Origin: an uncultured Eubacteriales bacterium
GTDB lineage: Bacteria > Bacillota_A > Clostridia > Oscillospirales > Oscillospiraceae
Assembly: GCA_949742895.1 (NCBI GenBank)
Contig: CATJRT010000061.1
Coordinates: 1 to 5,097 of the forward strand
DNA length: 5,097 nt
Direction of reading: 5' to 3'
Shown here: positions 1 to 5,097 of the stretch, piece by piece
Numbering within the stretch: the stretch's first letter is position 1
How the letters are laid out: the number at the start of each line of letters is the position of its first letter
The notes under the pieces: generated by a model
The model's database searches: none
The model's input: the letters and a program-made list of their open reading frames with translations, nothing else
Told to the model about the DNA's origin: nothing
Translations under genes and position numbers: made by a program

Positions 1-2070
1 CACTGTCACTGTTTCGGTGTTCCCGTCCAGAATGTTGACGGTGTGGACGGTGGTAGTCCCCATGTAAAACTGGGGCGGGGCGATCTCCTCCACCCTGTAC
101 TCACCAGGGATGAGGTTGGTGAACACTGCCCGGCCGTCCGGCCCGGTAGTTTCGGTGTAGGACTGTCCCCCCTCATAGGGCGGGGTGTTGGAACGCAGCA
201 GGGTCGCCCGGATAGACGCCCCCGCCAGCAGCTGGCCGGACTGGGCATCCTTTTTGATGGCCACCAGCTGGGTCTTCTTGTCGTTGGGAATGTCGATAGT
301 CTTCTGTTCACCCTTGGCCACCGTGACATCATAGCTGGTCTTGGTATTCATTACATATCCAGCCGGAGCGGAAAGCTCCTCCACAATGAGGGCGCCCGCC
401 GCGGGCAGGTCGATGTGAATTTTGCCGCTGCCGTCGGTGGTCTCGGTCCAGGTCTGGGCGCTCACATTGGGGTCAGCATAGCGGATGCGGAAGGAAGCGC
501 CCTCCAGCGCCACGCCCTTGTTCCCGGTTTCGTACTTGTAGATTTCCAGAGAGCAGGCTTCGGGGTAGTTGACAAAGCCCACCTCAACGATATTCACCGT
601 CTCATTGGCTGTCACCGTGACGGTTTTCGGCGTGCTGTCCATGACATAACCGGAGGGGGCAGTTACCTCGGTGACGGTGACATCCACCTGGGTCTGGCCC
701 TCCGGGATGGGGATGACAATGGTTTTTCCGCCGTAGGGCACATCCACCGCGTCGTTGATATACCCGTCGCACTCCACCTTGAAGATAGCTCCGCCCAGTG
801 GGAGGTTGGTATCCCCATCATATTTCACGATGGTGAGGTATCCCAGACCGGGCTCCTCCGGGGGCGTCTCCGGGGTGTCGGGAGGATTGGGGATAAAGTT
901 GTTGGTGAAAGCCATATAGCCATCGGCGGGAATGCCCTGGGTCTCGTCAAAGCTGGCCTTGGTCTGTTGGCTGCTGTTCCAGAAGATAAGGCCGGATTCC
1001 CCGCTGCCGCTGTGCCATTCCACATAGGCATCCTGGTCCGGCTCACTGTCCGATTCCACCGTCAGGGTGTCCCCGCTGACCGAGAAGTCGAAAGGCGCCC
1101 GGCTGGTGAAATCCGAGGCGTTCAGGGTCACTCTGGAGTTGGTGTTCTCAAGGTCGATGTCCCAGCTTCCCCCGTTATCGGTCATCTCATGGATGGTGGG
1201 GCTGTTGGGGTCGGGGCTCATAAAACTGGGGATCTCGCCCATGGATTCCATGTCGGCGAGGATCTGCTCATAGTAACTGCCCAGGCGGCTGGAGTTGGCG
1301 GCGATCACCGCTTTGTAGACGCTGCCGGAACGATGTGTCTGGCCATAGCAGATCTCCCAGATGATGGCCTGGGCGGCAAAATATTTATCACCATTGGAGT
1401 ATCCGCCGCTGGCGGCGATGGCTTTGGCGATCTCCTTCTGCTGGGTGCTGCTCAAAGCGCTGTAGCTGAGGCTGCCGGTAACAACCGTACCATTGGTCGT
1501 ATTAAATCGCGCCGGTTCCACGCAGAAGGCGGCGCGCCCATCCGCGGTGTACATCTTGTAGGCGCTGTAGGTGGTGCCGCCGCTGAAGGGATAGAGATGG
1601 CTCAGGCCGCTGATCTTCTCCATGTAGATGGTGGTGCTGCCGGGATTGGCTCTGGCTTTCCGCATACCAAAGGGGGAAGCCGAGCCGCTCCGGACCGCTT
1701 CAAAGGAAAAGCTGTCCGGAGGGTCCAGGCCGGAAGCGCCCACAGTGGGCTCGGTGGGGAAGGGAGCATCGGGTTCCCCCGGCAGGACTTCCCCTTCGGA
1801 CTCTTCCGGCGGTTCCCCGGTATCTACCACCGGGGGCTCCGAAGCATCGGGCTGGGATTCAGAGGAAGAAGGGGGCTCTTCCTCCGGTTCCTCTCCCTCT
1901 TCCAGTGTAGGGTCGTCCTCATCCTCCTCTGTGATAGAGGGGACATCTTCTCCGTAGTCGGTGACATTGCTGATCTCGCCGAGGCCCTCAAAAGCGTAGG
2001 CCGGGACGGCGGAACCGACAAGCATCATCACCGCCATGAGGAGCGAGAGGAATCTTGCGGGTCTTTTCAT
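1..2070 (-). CDS. Thioester-domain/Cna-B (SpaA-like) surface adhesin, C-terminus off window (partial)
   Basis: Open frame of 690 codons running off the left edge, so the C-terminus and any LPxTG-type sorting signal are not seen. The ATG at 2070 is preceded by AAGGAG (2081-2086) with 10-base spacing. Residues 1-26 are a Sec signal peptide ending PAYA. Residues 27-120 form a stalk-like Pro/Ser/acidic stretch with 32 Asp/Glu and no Lys, Arg or His. Residues about 147-282 resemble a thioester domain: Cys183 in AFCVEP and Gln234 in AAQAIIW fit the Cys...Q-x-x-I-W pattern of Cys-Gln thioester adhesins, which bind host or cell surfaces covalently. A beta-rich unassigned part follows (283-400). Three Cna-B/SpaA-like domains start at about 409, 506 and 600, with isopeptide candidates K416/E468/N501, K512/E565/N596 and K606/E662 (the third Asn lies beyond the edge). 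Domain assignment comes from motifs only. Likely role: wall-anchored fibrillar adhesin or minor pilin, a probable substrate of the sortase encoded upstream or of another one. Confidence 0.9.
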   Translation of the reverse strand, partial: MKRPARFLSLLMAVMMLVGSAVPAYAFEGLGEISNVTDYGEDVPSITEEDEDDPTLEEGEEPEEEPPSSSESQPDASEPPVVDTGEPPEESEGEVLPGEPDAPFPTEPTVGASGLDPPDSFSFEAVRSGSASPFGMRKARANPGSTTIYMEKISGLSHLYPFSGGTTYSAYKMYTADGRAAFCVEPARFNTTNGTVVTGSLSYSALSSTQQKEIAKAIAASGGYSNGDKYFAAQAIIWEICYGQTHRSGSVYKAVIAANSSRLGSYYEQILADMESMGEIPSFMSPDPNSPTIHEMTDNGGSWDIDLENTNSRVTLNASDFTSRAPFDFSVSGDTLTVESDSEPDQDAYVEWHSGSGESGLIFWNSSQQTKASFDETQGIPADGYMAFTNNFIPNPPDTPETPPEEPGLGYLTIVKYDGDTNLPLGGAIFKVECDGYINDAVDVPYGGKTIVIPIPEGQTQVDVTVTEVTAPSGYVMDSTPKTVTVTANETVNIVEVGFVNYPEACSLEIYKYETGNKGVALEGASFRIRYADPNVSAQTWTETTDGSGKIHIDLPAAGALIVEELSAPAGYVMNTKTSYDVTVAKGEQKTIDIPNDKKTQLVAIKKDAQSGQLLAGASIRATLLRSNTPPYEGGQSYTETTGPDGRAVFTNLIPGEYRVEEIAPPQFYMGTTTVHTVNILDGNTETVTV

Positions 2071-2102
2071 AGGTGCAGGTCTCCTTTCTTGATTTTGGAC
2101 AT

Positions 2103-2137
2103 AAAAAAGAGGCAGCCGCATTATTTGCGGTTGCCTC
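2103..2137 (-). terminator. Intrinsic terminator after the CAP-protein gene
   Basis: Read on the minus strand, a 12-base arm (2137-2126) and its complement (2120-2109) form a GC-rich hairpin with one A-C mismatch and a 5-base loop (2125-2121). Six T residues follow directly (2108-2103). It begins 18 bases after the CAP stop codon. On the plus strand the same hairpin is not followed by a T run, so it is directional. It lies only 32 bases before the adhesin start codon. Confidence 0.88.
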
Positions 2138-2155
2138 CGATATGGGGACTGCTGG

Positions 2156-2857
2156 TTATTTCGCAAAAAGCTCCAGGACTGCGATGCCGGGGCCCGCCGG
2201 GGTCTCTCCCCAGGCGACGCCGATGCCGGCGTATTTGTGGTTGGGGTCCAGCAGATTGGCCCGGTGGGACGGGCTTGCCAGGAATCCGTTTACAATGGCC
2301 TGGGGGCTGCGGCTGGTGGACATGATGATCTCCCCGGTGCAGGTAAGCCCGGTATCATACTCCCGAAAGATGGTATCCGGGGTAGTGCCGGCCGGCCGGG
2401 TGTGGCTCAGCTTGCCGCCGGTTTCCTCCATCCGGGCCTGGGCCATCTGGGTGAGGATCGGGTCGGTTTCCAGGGCGGGTGCGCCGGCTTCGGCCCTGGC
2501 CTCATTGGTGAGGCGCAGCACCTCGGCGGCAAAGGTCTCCAGGTCGTAGGAGAAATCGTCCTCCGGCTTGGCCGGTTTTGCTGGCTCCGCAGGCTGTACC
2601 TCAATATCCGGCTGAGGTTCCTCCGGGGGCTGCTCCGGTGCCCAGACCCAAATTTCCTCCGGGCCGGGCTCTGCGGGAGGCGGGGTCTCCGCCTTGGGGT
2701 CCGCAGGCTTTACTCTGGGGGGATCGGGCTGTACCGGCTGGCCTGAACCGGCATAGACTGCCTCAAAGCTGAACACCTCCGCGGCGAACGCCTCGGTGGC
2801 GGTGGCGGTAAGGAGGCAGACCAACATCAAAAATACTCCCAAGCGCTTTTTGAACAT
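2156..2857 (-). CDS. Secreted CAP-domain (SCP/PR-1-like) protein with proline-rich linker
   Basis: 233-residue protein. I chose the ATG at 2857 because AAGGAG lies 9 bases upstream and it gives a normal Sec signal peptide (residues 1 to about 25, Lys-Lys-Arg then a hydrophobic core, AFA cleavage region). An in-frame ATG at 2908 would add 17 residues and overlap the preceding stop as ATGA, but has no good ribosome site. After a short mature N-terminus (FSFEAV at 29-34) comes a Pro/Glu/Ala linker (about 38-101), then a CAP domain (about 104-233). Visible CAP hallmarks are LRLTNEARAEAG at its start, SHTRPAG (His152), Glu176 in TGEII, and SPSHRANLL (His198) followed by YAGIGVAWG. These match the two His and a Glu of the family cleft. 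There is no wall-sorting signal or C-terminal helix, so it is probably released or loosely wall-associated. The biochemical function of bacterial CAP proteins of this type is mostly unassigned. An intrinsic terminator follows the gene. Confidence 0.93.
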   Translation of the reverse strand: MFKKRLGVFLMLVCLLTATATEAFAAEVFSFEAVYAGSGQPVQPDPPRVKPADPKAETPPPAEPGPEEIWVWAPEQPPEEPQPDIEVQPAEPAKPAKPEDDFSYDLETFAAEVLRLTNEARAEAGAPALETDPILTQMAQARMEETGGKLSHTRPAGTTPDTIFREYDTGLTCTGEIIMSTSRSPQAIVNGFLASPSHRANLLDPNHKYAGIGVAWGETPAGPGIAVLELFAK

Positions 2858-2866
2858 GAAAAACAG

Positions 2867-2872
2867 CTCCTT
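2867..2872 (-). promoter_or_regulatory. Ribosome binding site fixing the CAP-protein start
   Basis: AAGGAG on the minus strand, 9 bases before the ATG at 2857. It favours this start over the upstream in-frame ATG at 2908, which lacks a comparable site and would put a charged, non-signal extension before the signal peptide. Confidence 0.8.
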
Positions 2873-2904
2873 CCATTTTTTATACTTAGGCAGACACAGA
2901 TGCT

Positions 2905-3147
2905 TCATTCAAGCTGAATAGCCTTATCTGCGCCGCAGCTTTGCAGGTATGCAATCAAGTGGCACTTGGGAATCCGATATGCCCGTCCAACTCTCAAATG
3001 GGCGATTTCACCGTTCCGCAATAGCTTATAGGCGGTTTTGACACCGATGCTGAGTATTTCACAGAGCTGCGGAATATCCAATACATCTGGGTAGGTAGGA
3101 AACAGGAGGCGGTACGCCTCTCTGCCTTTTAGATTGCTTTGGACCAT
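2905..3147 (-). CDS. Small excisionase/MerR-like helix-turn-helix DNA-binding protein
   Basis: 80-residue protein. Residues about 22-70 match the winged helix-turn-helix of the excisionase family (HTH_17 type): DIPQLCEILSIGVKTAYKLL forms the helix-turn-helix, and the following NGEIAHLRVGRAYRIPK gives the wing and basic contact strand. Residues 1-20 are an extension without a recognised motif. The ATG at 3147 is chosen because a near-perfect GGAGGTGA lies 8 bases upstream; the alternative GTG at 3159 falls inside that site. Family members act as excisionases (DNA-bending partners of integrases) or as small transcription regulators. No integrase is visible, so the role here is open. The gene has its own plausible promoter, and its stop lies 47 bases before the CAP start, so the two are probably co-transcribed. 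Base composition is near 48% GC against about 60% in sampled flanking sequence, suggesting a different origin from its neighbours. Confidence 0.9.
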   Translation of the reverse strand: MVQSNLKGREAYRLLFPTYPDVLDIPQLCEILSIGVKTAYKLLRNGEIAHLRVGRAYRIPKCHLIAYLQSCGADKAIQLE

Positions 3148-3155
3148 CTTTGTTG

Positions 3156-3163
3156 TCACCTCC
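3156..3163 (-). promoter_or_regulatory. Strong ribosome binding site of the helix-turn-helix gene
   Basis: GGAGGTGA on the minus strand is an almost full anti-Shine-Dalgarno complement, 8 bases from the ATG at 3147. It excludes the GTG at 3159, which overlaps it. Confidence 0.82.
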
Positions 3164-3176
3164 GTCCTTTACCCTA

Positions 3177-3205
3177 CCTATAGGAGCAAAAGGCGGAAAT
3201 TGCAA
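3177..3205 (-). promoter_or_regulatory. Candidate sigma-A promoter for the HTH-CAP transcript
   Basis: On the minus strand, TTGCAA (3205-3200) and TATAGG (3182-3177) are separated by exactly 17 bases; each box matches 4 of 6 consensus positions. Transcription would start near 3170, leaving a leader of about 23 bases with the ribosome site. The -10 box lies in the perfect 8-base palindrome CCTATAGG (3177-3184), a possible but unproven operator. No T-tracted hairpin separates the sortase stop from this point, so read-through from upstream is also possible. Confidence 0.42.
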
Positions 3206-3219
3206 CATCTTTTGGGAAA

Positions 3220-3978
3220 TTATTTTACCTCGGCCGCCTGGACCACCAGCCGCTTATTCGGCTGGCCGGAGATACAGGTGATTAGCGTGATCTTGTTTTC
3301 CCCGGTGCGGTTCAAATAGCTCCAGTCATCCTCCGCAATCGTCTTGGAAAGCTCCACCTCATAGGTGCGCTCCCCCAGGCTGGTGGAATAGGTGAGCTTA
3401 TCTCCCTTCTTCAGCTGATGGAGGTTTTTGAAGTAGCCATCGCTGAGGTCAAAATTGACATTGTGGCCGCAGATGCCAATATTTCCATCCCAGCTGCTGG
3501 TATGGGAGAAGTGGGCCAGCCCCTGGGTCATGGCCTCCAGTTCCTCACCCTGCTTTGCCCCAAAGACATTGACCGAAAGGCCGATCTCCGGGATGGTGAG
3601 AACACCCAGGCTGCCGTCCTCCTGCTCCACCTTGTCGGGCAGGGTGAAGCTGTTGTAGGTGACGACCTGGTCCTCCTCCCAGATGGTTTCAGGGTCATGG
3701 GTGATAGAAGCGGCCTGGGCCAGCTGAGCGGCAGAGGGCACGGGCTCGATCACCACCACCCCGTCCTCGGCGGAATAGGCTTTGTTCTGTTCCAGGTCAA
3801 AGGTCAGCTCCGACGGGTCGGCGGACTGGGCGGCATACTGAGGCGTTGTCAGATCGCTCTGCTCGAACTTCCCATTGACATGGGAAACGATGGCTCCAAT
3901 GGTGAGCCCCGCCAGGATCAGGCCGATGAAGAACCACAGGCCGTAGGTTTGAAAGACCGCACGCAGTTTCTCAGACAT
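3220..3978 (-). CDS. Membrane-anchored sortase (transpeptidase), class uncertain
   Basis: 252 residues from the ATG at 3978. This start has GGAGG (3987-3991) with 8-base spacing and overlaps the upstream stop by 8 bases, suggesting translational coupling. An in-frame ATG at 3996 would add six residues but has a weaker, closer ribosome site. Residues about 8-33 form one N-terminal membrane helix, giving the usual type II topology. Residues 34-120 are a linker. The sortase barrel runs from about 125 to 252. Catalytic residues are His172 (GICGHN), Cys235 (TLITC) and Arg243 (NKRLVVQA). Sortases cleave a C-terminal sorting motif and join the protein to peptidoglycan or to another pilin. The Cys-to-Arg loop is short (seven residues between them) and the protein lacks a C-terminal membrane helix, which argues against a class C pilin polymerase. 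Features fit class D-like or B-like enzymes, and I do not assign the class. The probable substrate is the Cna-B adhesin downstream, whose sorting signal lies outside the window. Confidence 0.93.
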   Translation of the reverse strand: MSEKLRAVFQTYGLWFFIGLILAGLTIGAIVSHVNGKFEQSDLTTPQYAAQSADPSELTFDLEQNKAYSAEDGVVVIEPVPSAAQLAQAASITHDPETIWEEDQVVTYNSFTLPDKVEQEDGSLGVLTIPEIGLSVNVFGAKQGEELEAMTQGLAHFSHTSSWDGNIGICGHNVNFDLSDGYFKNLHQLKKGDKLTYSTSLGERTYEVELSKTIAEDDWSYLNRTGENKITLITCISGQPNKRLVVQAAEVK

Positions 3979-5023
3979 CCTCCGTACCTCCCCCATCCTG
4001 CTCCATATCCCTGGGCATATAGATTTTCGTTTTCTCCCTGGCCGGCCGGAGATCCCGATTCTTCCAGAGGAACCAGGCTCCGGTTCCGGCAGCGCCTACC
4101 AGGATGATCGCCCCCAGGATAAAGAAAGGGGTGCCGCCCCACTCGTTGGGCTCGTTCAGGGCTGAAAGCGGCTGATCCACCGCGGGGGCGAAGACGATGG
4201 AGTAGAGGACATCGCCGGGGACAGCCCGCTGCACCTGGCCGGTATAGGTGGCGGTAGCGATATACTCGGTTGCCCGGCTGCCTGTGGCATAGCCGGAATA
4301 TTGGGCGGTAGCCGTAAAGCGGTTGGGGGTAAGCCGCCCGTTTGCCTCGCCGCAGCCCATGGTGGTCCAGTCCACATTGCACAGCTGAAGCTGAACGCCG
4401 TTTTTGCAGGCCGTTTTGGGGATGTAGTAGGTATCGTTGCGGTCCATCCCGGACATCTGCCGGGTCTCTGTCACCAGGTATCGGTAGGGCTCGGTATCCG
4501 AGACCTCGGTGGTGATCCTGCCGGCATCCAACTGAAGCTGCCCCCGGTACCCGTCTTCCTCATACGCAAGCATGGGGTCGAACAGCTGGAGCAGCTTCTG
4601 CTCCTTGTCCGAATCGCTGGCGGCCGTCACCGTCTTGCTCACCGTCTTAGTTTCCAACTCATCCGGCAGCGGCTTCTTGAGGATCTCCTGCATCTCATAC
4701 CGGATGCCGTTTTTCTCAAATTCTTCGGTGAGCAGGGATACCGAGGTATCCGCCGGAACCTGGTAGGTTTTGATGATGAGCTTTTCGCCGTCTGCCTCCT
4801 CGGTGCGGATCTCAATGGGATAGAATCCGCCGCCAGGCTCGGCTGCCTGGCTCTCCCCGGACAGGACCGAGATCACCGAGCCGCCGCCCTCCTCATTTTC
4901 CGAATAGCTGACGGTGTAACCGGATGTTTCCGGCGTGCCGGGGGGATCGGCCGCATAGGCCAGTGTCGGGGTTGCCGCCAACAGCATGGCTGCCAGCAGC
5001 AGGGGAAATGCCTTTTTCACCAT
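3971..5023 (-). CDS. Secreted, C-terminally membrane-anchored protein of unknown function
   Basis: 350 residues; not a family I recognise. The ATG at 5023 has GGAGGT (5033-5038) with 9-base spacing. Residues 1-24 are a Sec signal peptide (Lys-Lys, Leu/Ala core, LAYA cleavage). The extracellular part, about 25-297, looks beta-rich. It has three Y-x-G strands: GYRGQL near 158-163, AQYSGYATG near 240-248 and ATYTGQVQ near 258-265. It also has three cysteines (206, 215, 224) clustered in the second half. A hydrophobic helix at about 299-320 is followed by WKNRDLRPAREK, a positive stop-transfer signal, and a 30-residue cytoplasmic tail. There is no LPxTG-like motif, so it is probably held by the helix rather than sorted. 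It overlaps the sortase gene by 8 bases, so the two are co-translated and may act together, for example as a partner or scaffold at the membrane; that role is inference. Confidence 0.88.
   Translation of the reverse strand: MVKKAFPLLLAAMLLAATPTLAYAADPPGTPETSGYTVSYSENEEGGGSVISVLSGESQAAEPGGGFYPIEIRTEEADGEKLIIKTYQVPADTSVSLLTEEFEKNGIRYEMQEILKKPLPDELETKTVSKTVTAASDSDKEQKLLQLFDPMLAYEEDGYRGQLQLDAGRITTEVSDTEPYRYLVTETRQMSGMDRNDTYYIPKTACKNGVQLQLCNVDWTTMGCGEANGRLTPNRFTATAQYSGYATGSRATEYIATATYTGQVQRAVPGDVLYSIVFAPAVDQPLSALNEPNEWGGTPFFILGAIILVGAAGTGAWFLWKNRDLRPAREKTKIYMPRDMEQDGGGTEDV
3987..3991 (-). promoter_or_regulatory. Ribosome binding site deciding the sortase start
   Basis: GGAGG on the minus strand inside the last codons of the upstream gene, 8 bases before the ATG at 3978. 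The second GGAGG, at 3979-3983, abuts the ATG and is too close to be used. This supports the shorter sortase form over the ATG at 3996. Confidence 0.65.
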
Positions 5024-5080
5024 ATAGTGATTACCTCCATTCGTGAAGTTTGCCGCGGTGTGATACTGCGGCTCTGTGCA

Positions 5081-5097
5081 TATATAAAAAGCGCCGC
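5081..5097 (-). terminator. Possible distal arm and T-tract of an upstream terminator, cut by window edge
   Basis: Reading the minus strand from the edge gives GCGGCGC followed by five T and then ATATAT. This is the pattern of the 3' half of an intrinsic terminator whose first arm would lie beyond the window. The TATATA at 5086-5081 could instead, or also, be a -10 box for the membrane-protein/sortase operon; its -35 box would lie outside. Neither reading can be settled here. Confidence 0.3.

Noticed and set aside
1771..1785. LPGEP in the adhesin as a sorting-like motif
   Set aside because: It lies in the N-terminal acidic stalk, without a following hydrophobic helix and positive tail, so it is not a cell-wall sorting signal.
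43..2325. Long plus-strand open frame of 760 codons
   Set aside because: It is antisense to the adhesin gene, crosses the terminator and runs into the CAP gene. It has no good ribosome site, and its translation is low-complexity Gly/Val/Arg/His-rich with no domain. The minus-strand frame has a signal peptide, domains and a ribosome site, so this is a GC-driven shadow.
2387..2400. GC-rich palindromic run (GCCGGCCGG) inside the CAP gene
   Set aside because: It is explained by the codons of the conserved RPAG segment of the CAP domain and has no T-tract, so it is not read as a regulatory site.
2858..2908. N-terminal extension of the CAP protein from an ATG overlapping the HTH stop
   Set aside because: The 4-base ATGA overlap is attractive, but there is no adequate ribosome site. 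The extension spoils a clean signal peptide that begins at 2857 behind AAGGAG.
3418..4107. Plus-strand open frame of 229 codons opposite the sortase
   Set aside because: The opposite strand encodes a sortase with full active-site motifs; this frame has no recognisable domain or ribosome site.
3918..4382. Minus-strand frame of 154 codons overlapping the unknown membrane protein and sortase start
   Set aside because: It is out of frame with two well-supported genes, is Arg/Pro-rich, and has no start signal. It ends inside the sortase membrane helix.
1..5097. CRISPR array, tRNA, rRNA or insertion sequence
   Set aside because: No regularly spaced repeats, no cloverleaf-like or rRNA-like segments, and no transposase frame or terminal inverted repeats were seen on either strand.

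Overview
The window looks like a piece of a Gram-positive, GC-rich Clostridia genome, plausibly a gut Oscillospirales-type Firmicute. The evidence is strong AGGAGG-like ribosome binding sites, a sortase, Sec signal peptides with AxA cleavage sites, and thioester/Cna-B surface-protein architecture. The species cannot be named from the sequence. All real genes lie on the minus strand, so transcription runs from the right end to the left end. The large plus-strand reading frames are antisense shadows.

In transcription order the layout is as follows. (1) At 5097-5024 there is a short leader whose first bases look like the distal arm and T-tract of an upstream terminator. (2) At 5023-3971 is a 350-residue secreted protein of unknown function, anchored by one C-terminal membrane helix. 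(3) At 3978-3220 is a membrane-anchored sortase with a complete His/Cys/Arg active site, overlapping the previous stop by 8 bases. (4) At 3219-3148 is a gap with a plausible sigma-A promoter. (5) At 3147-2905 is a small excisionase/MerR-like helix-turn-helix protein in a locally AT-richer island. (6) At 2857-2156 is a secreted CAP-domain (SCP/PR-1) protein with a proline-rich linker. (7) At 2137-2103 is a strong intrinsic terminator. (8) From 2070 off the left edge runs a large surface protein: signal peptide, acidic stalk, putative Cys-Gln thioester domain, then at least three Cna-B/SpaA-like domains with isopeptide-type Lys/Glu/Asn residues. Its C-terminus, where a sorting signal would be, is outside the window.

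Taken together this is a cell-surface module. A sortase probably attaches the thioester adhesin, and perhaps other proteins, to the wall; a secreted CAP protein and a membrane-anchored exoprotein accompany it; and a small DNA-binding protein sits in the middle with its own probable promoter. From general knowledge, such sortase/SpaA/excisionase-like combinations often occur on clostridial conjugative elements. However, no relaxase, integrase or type IV secretion gene is visible here, so that placement is inference. The most interesting points are the covalent-adhesin architecture, the terminator placed directly before the adhesin gene, and the compositionally distinct regulator-like gene inserted in the surface cluster.
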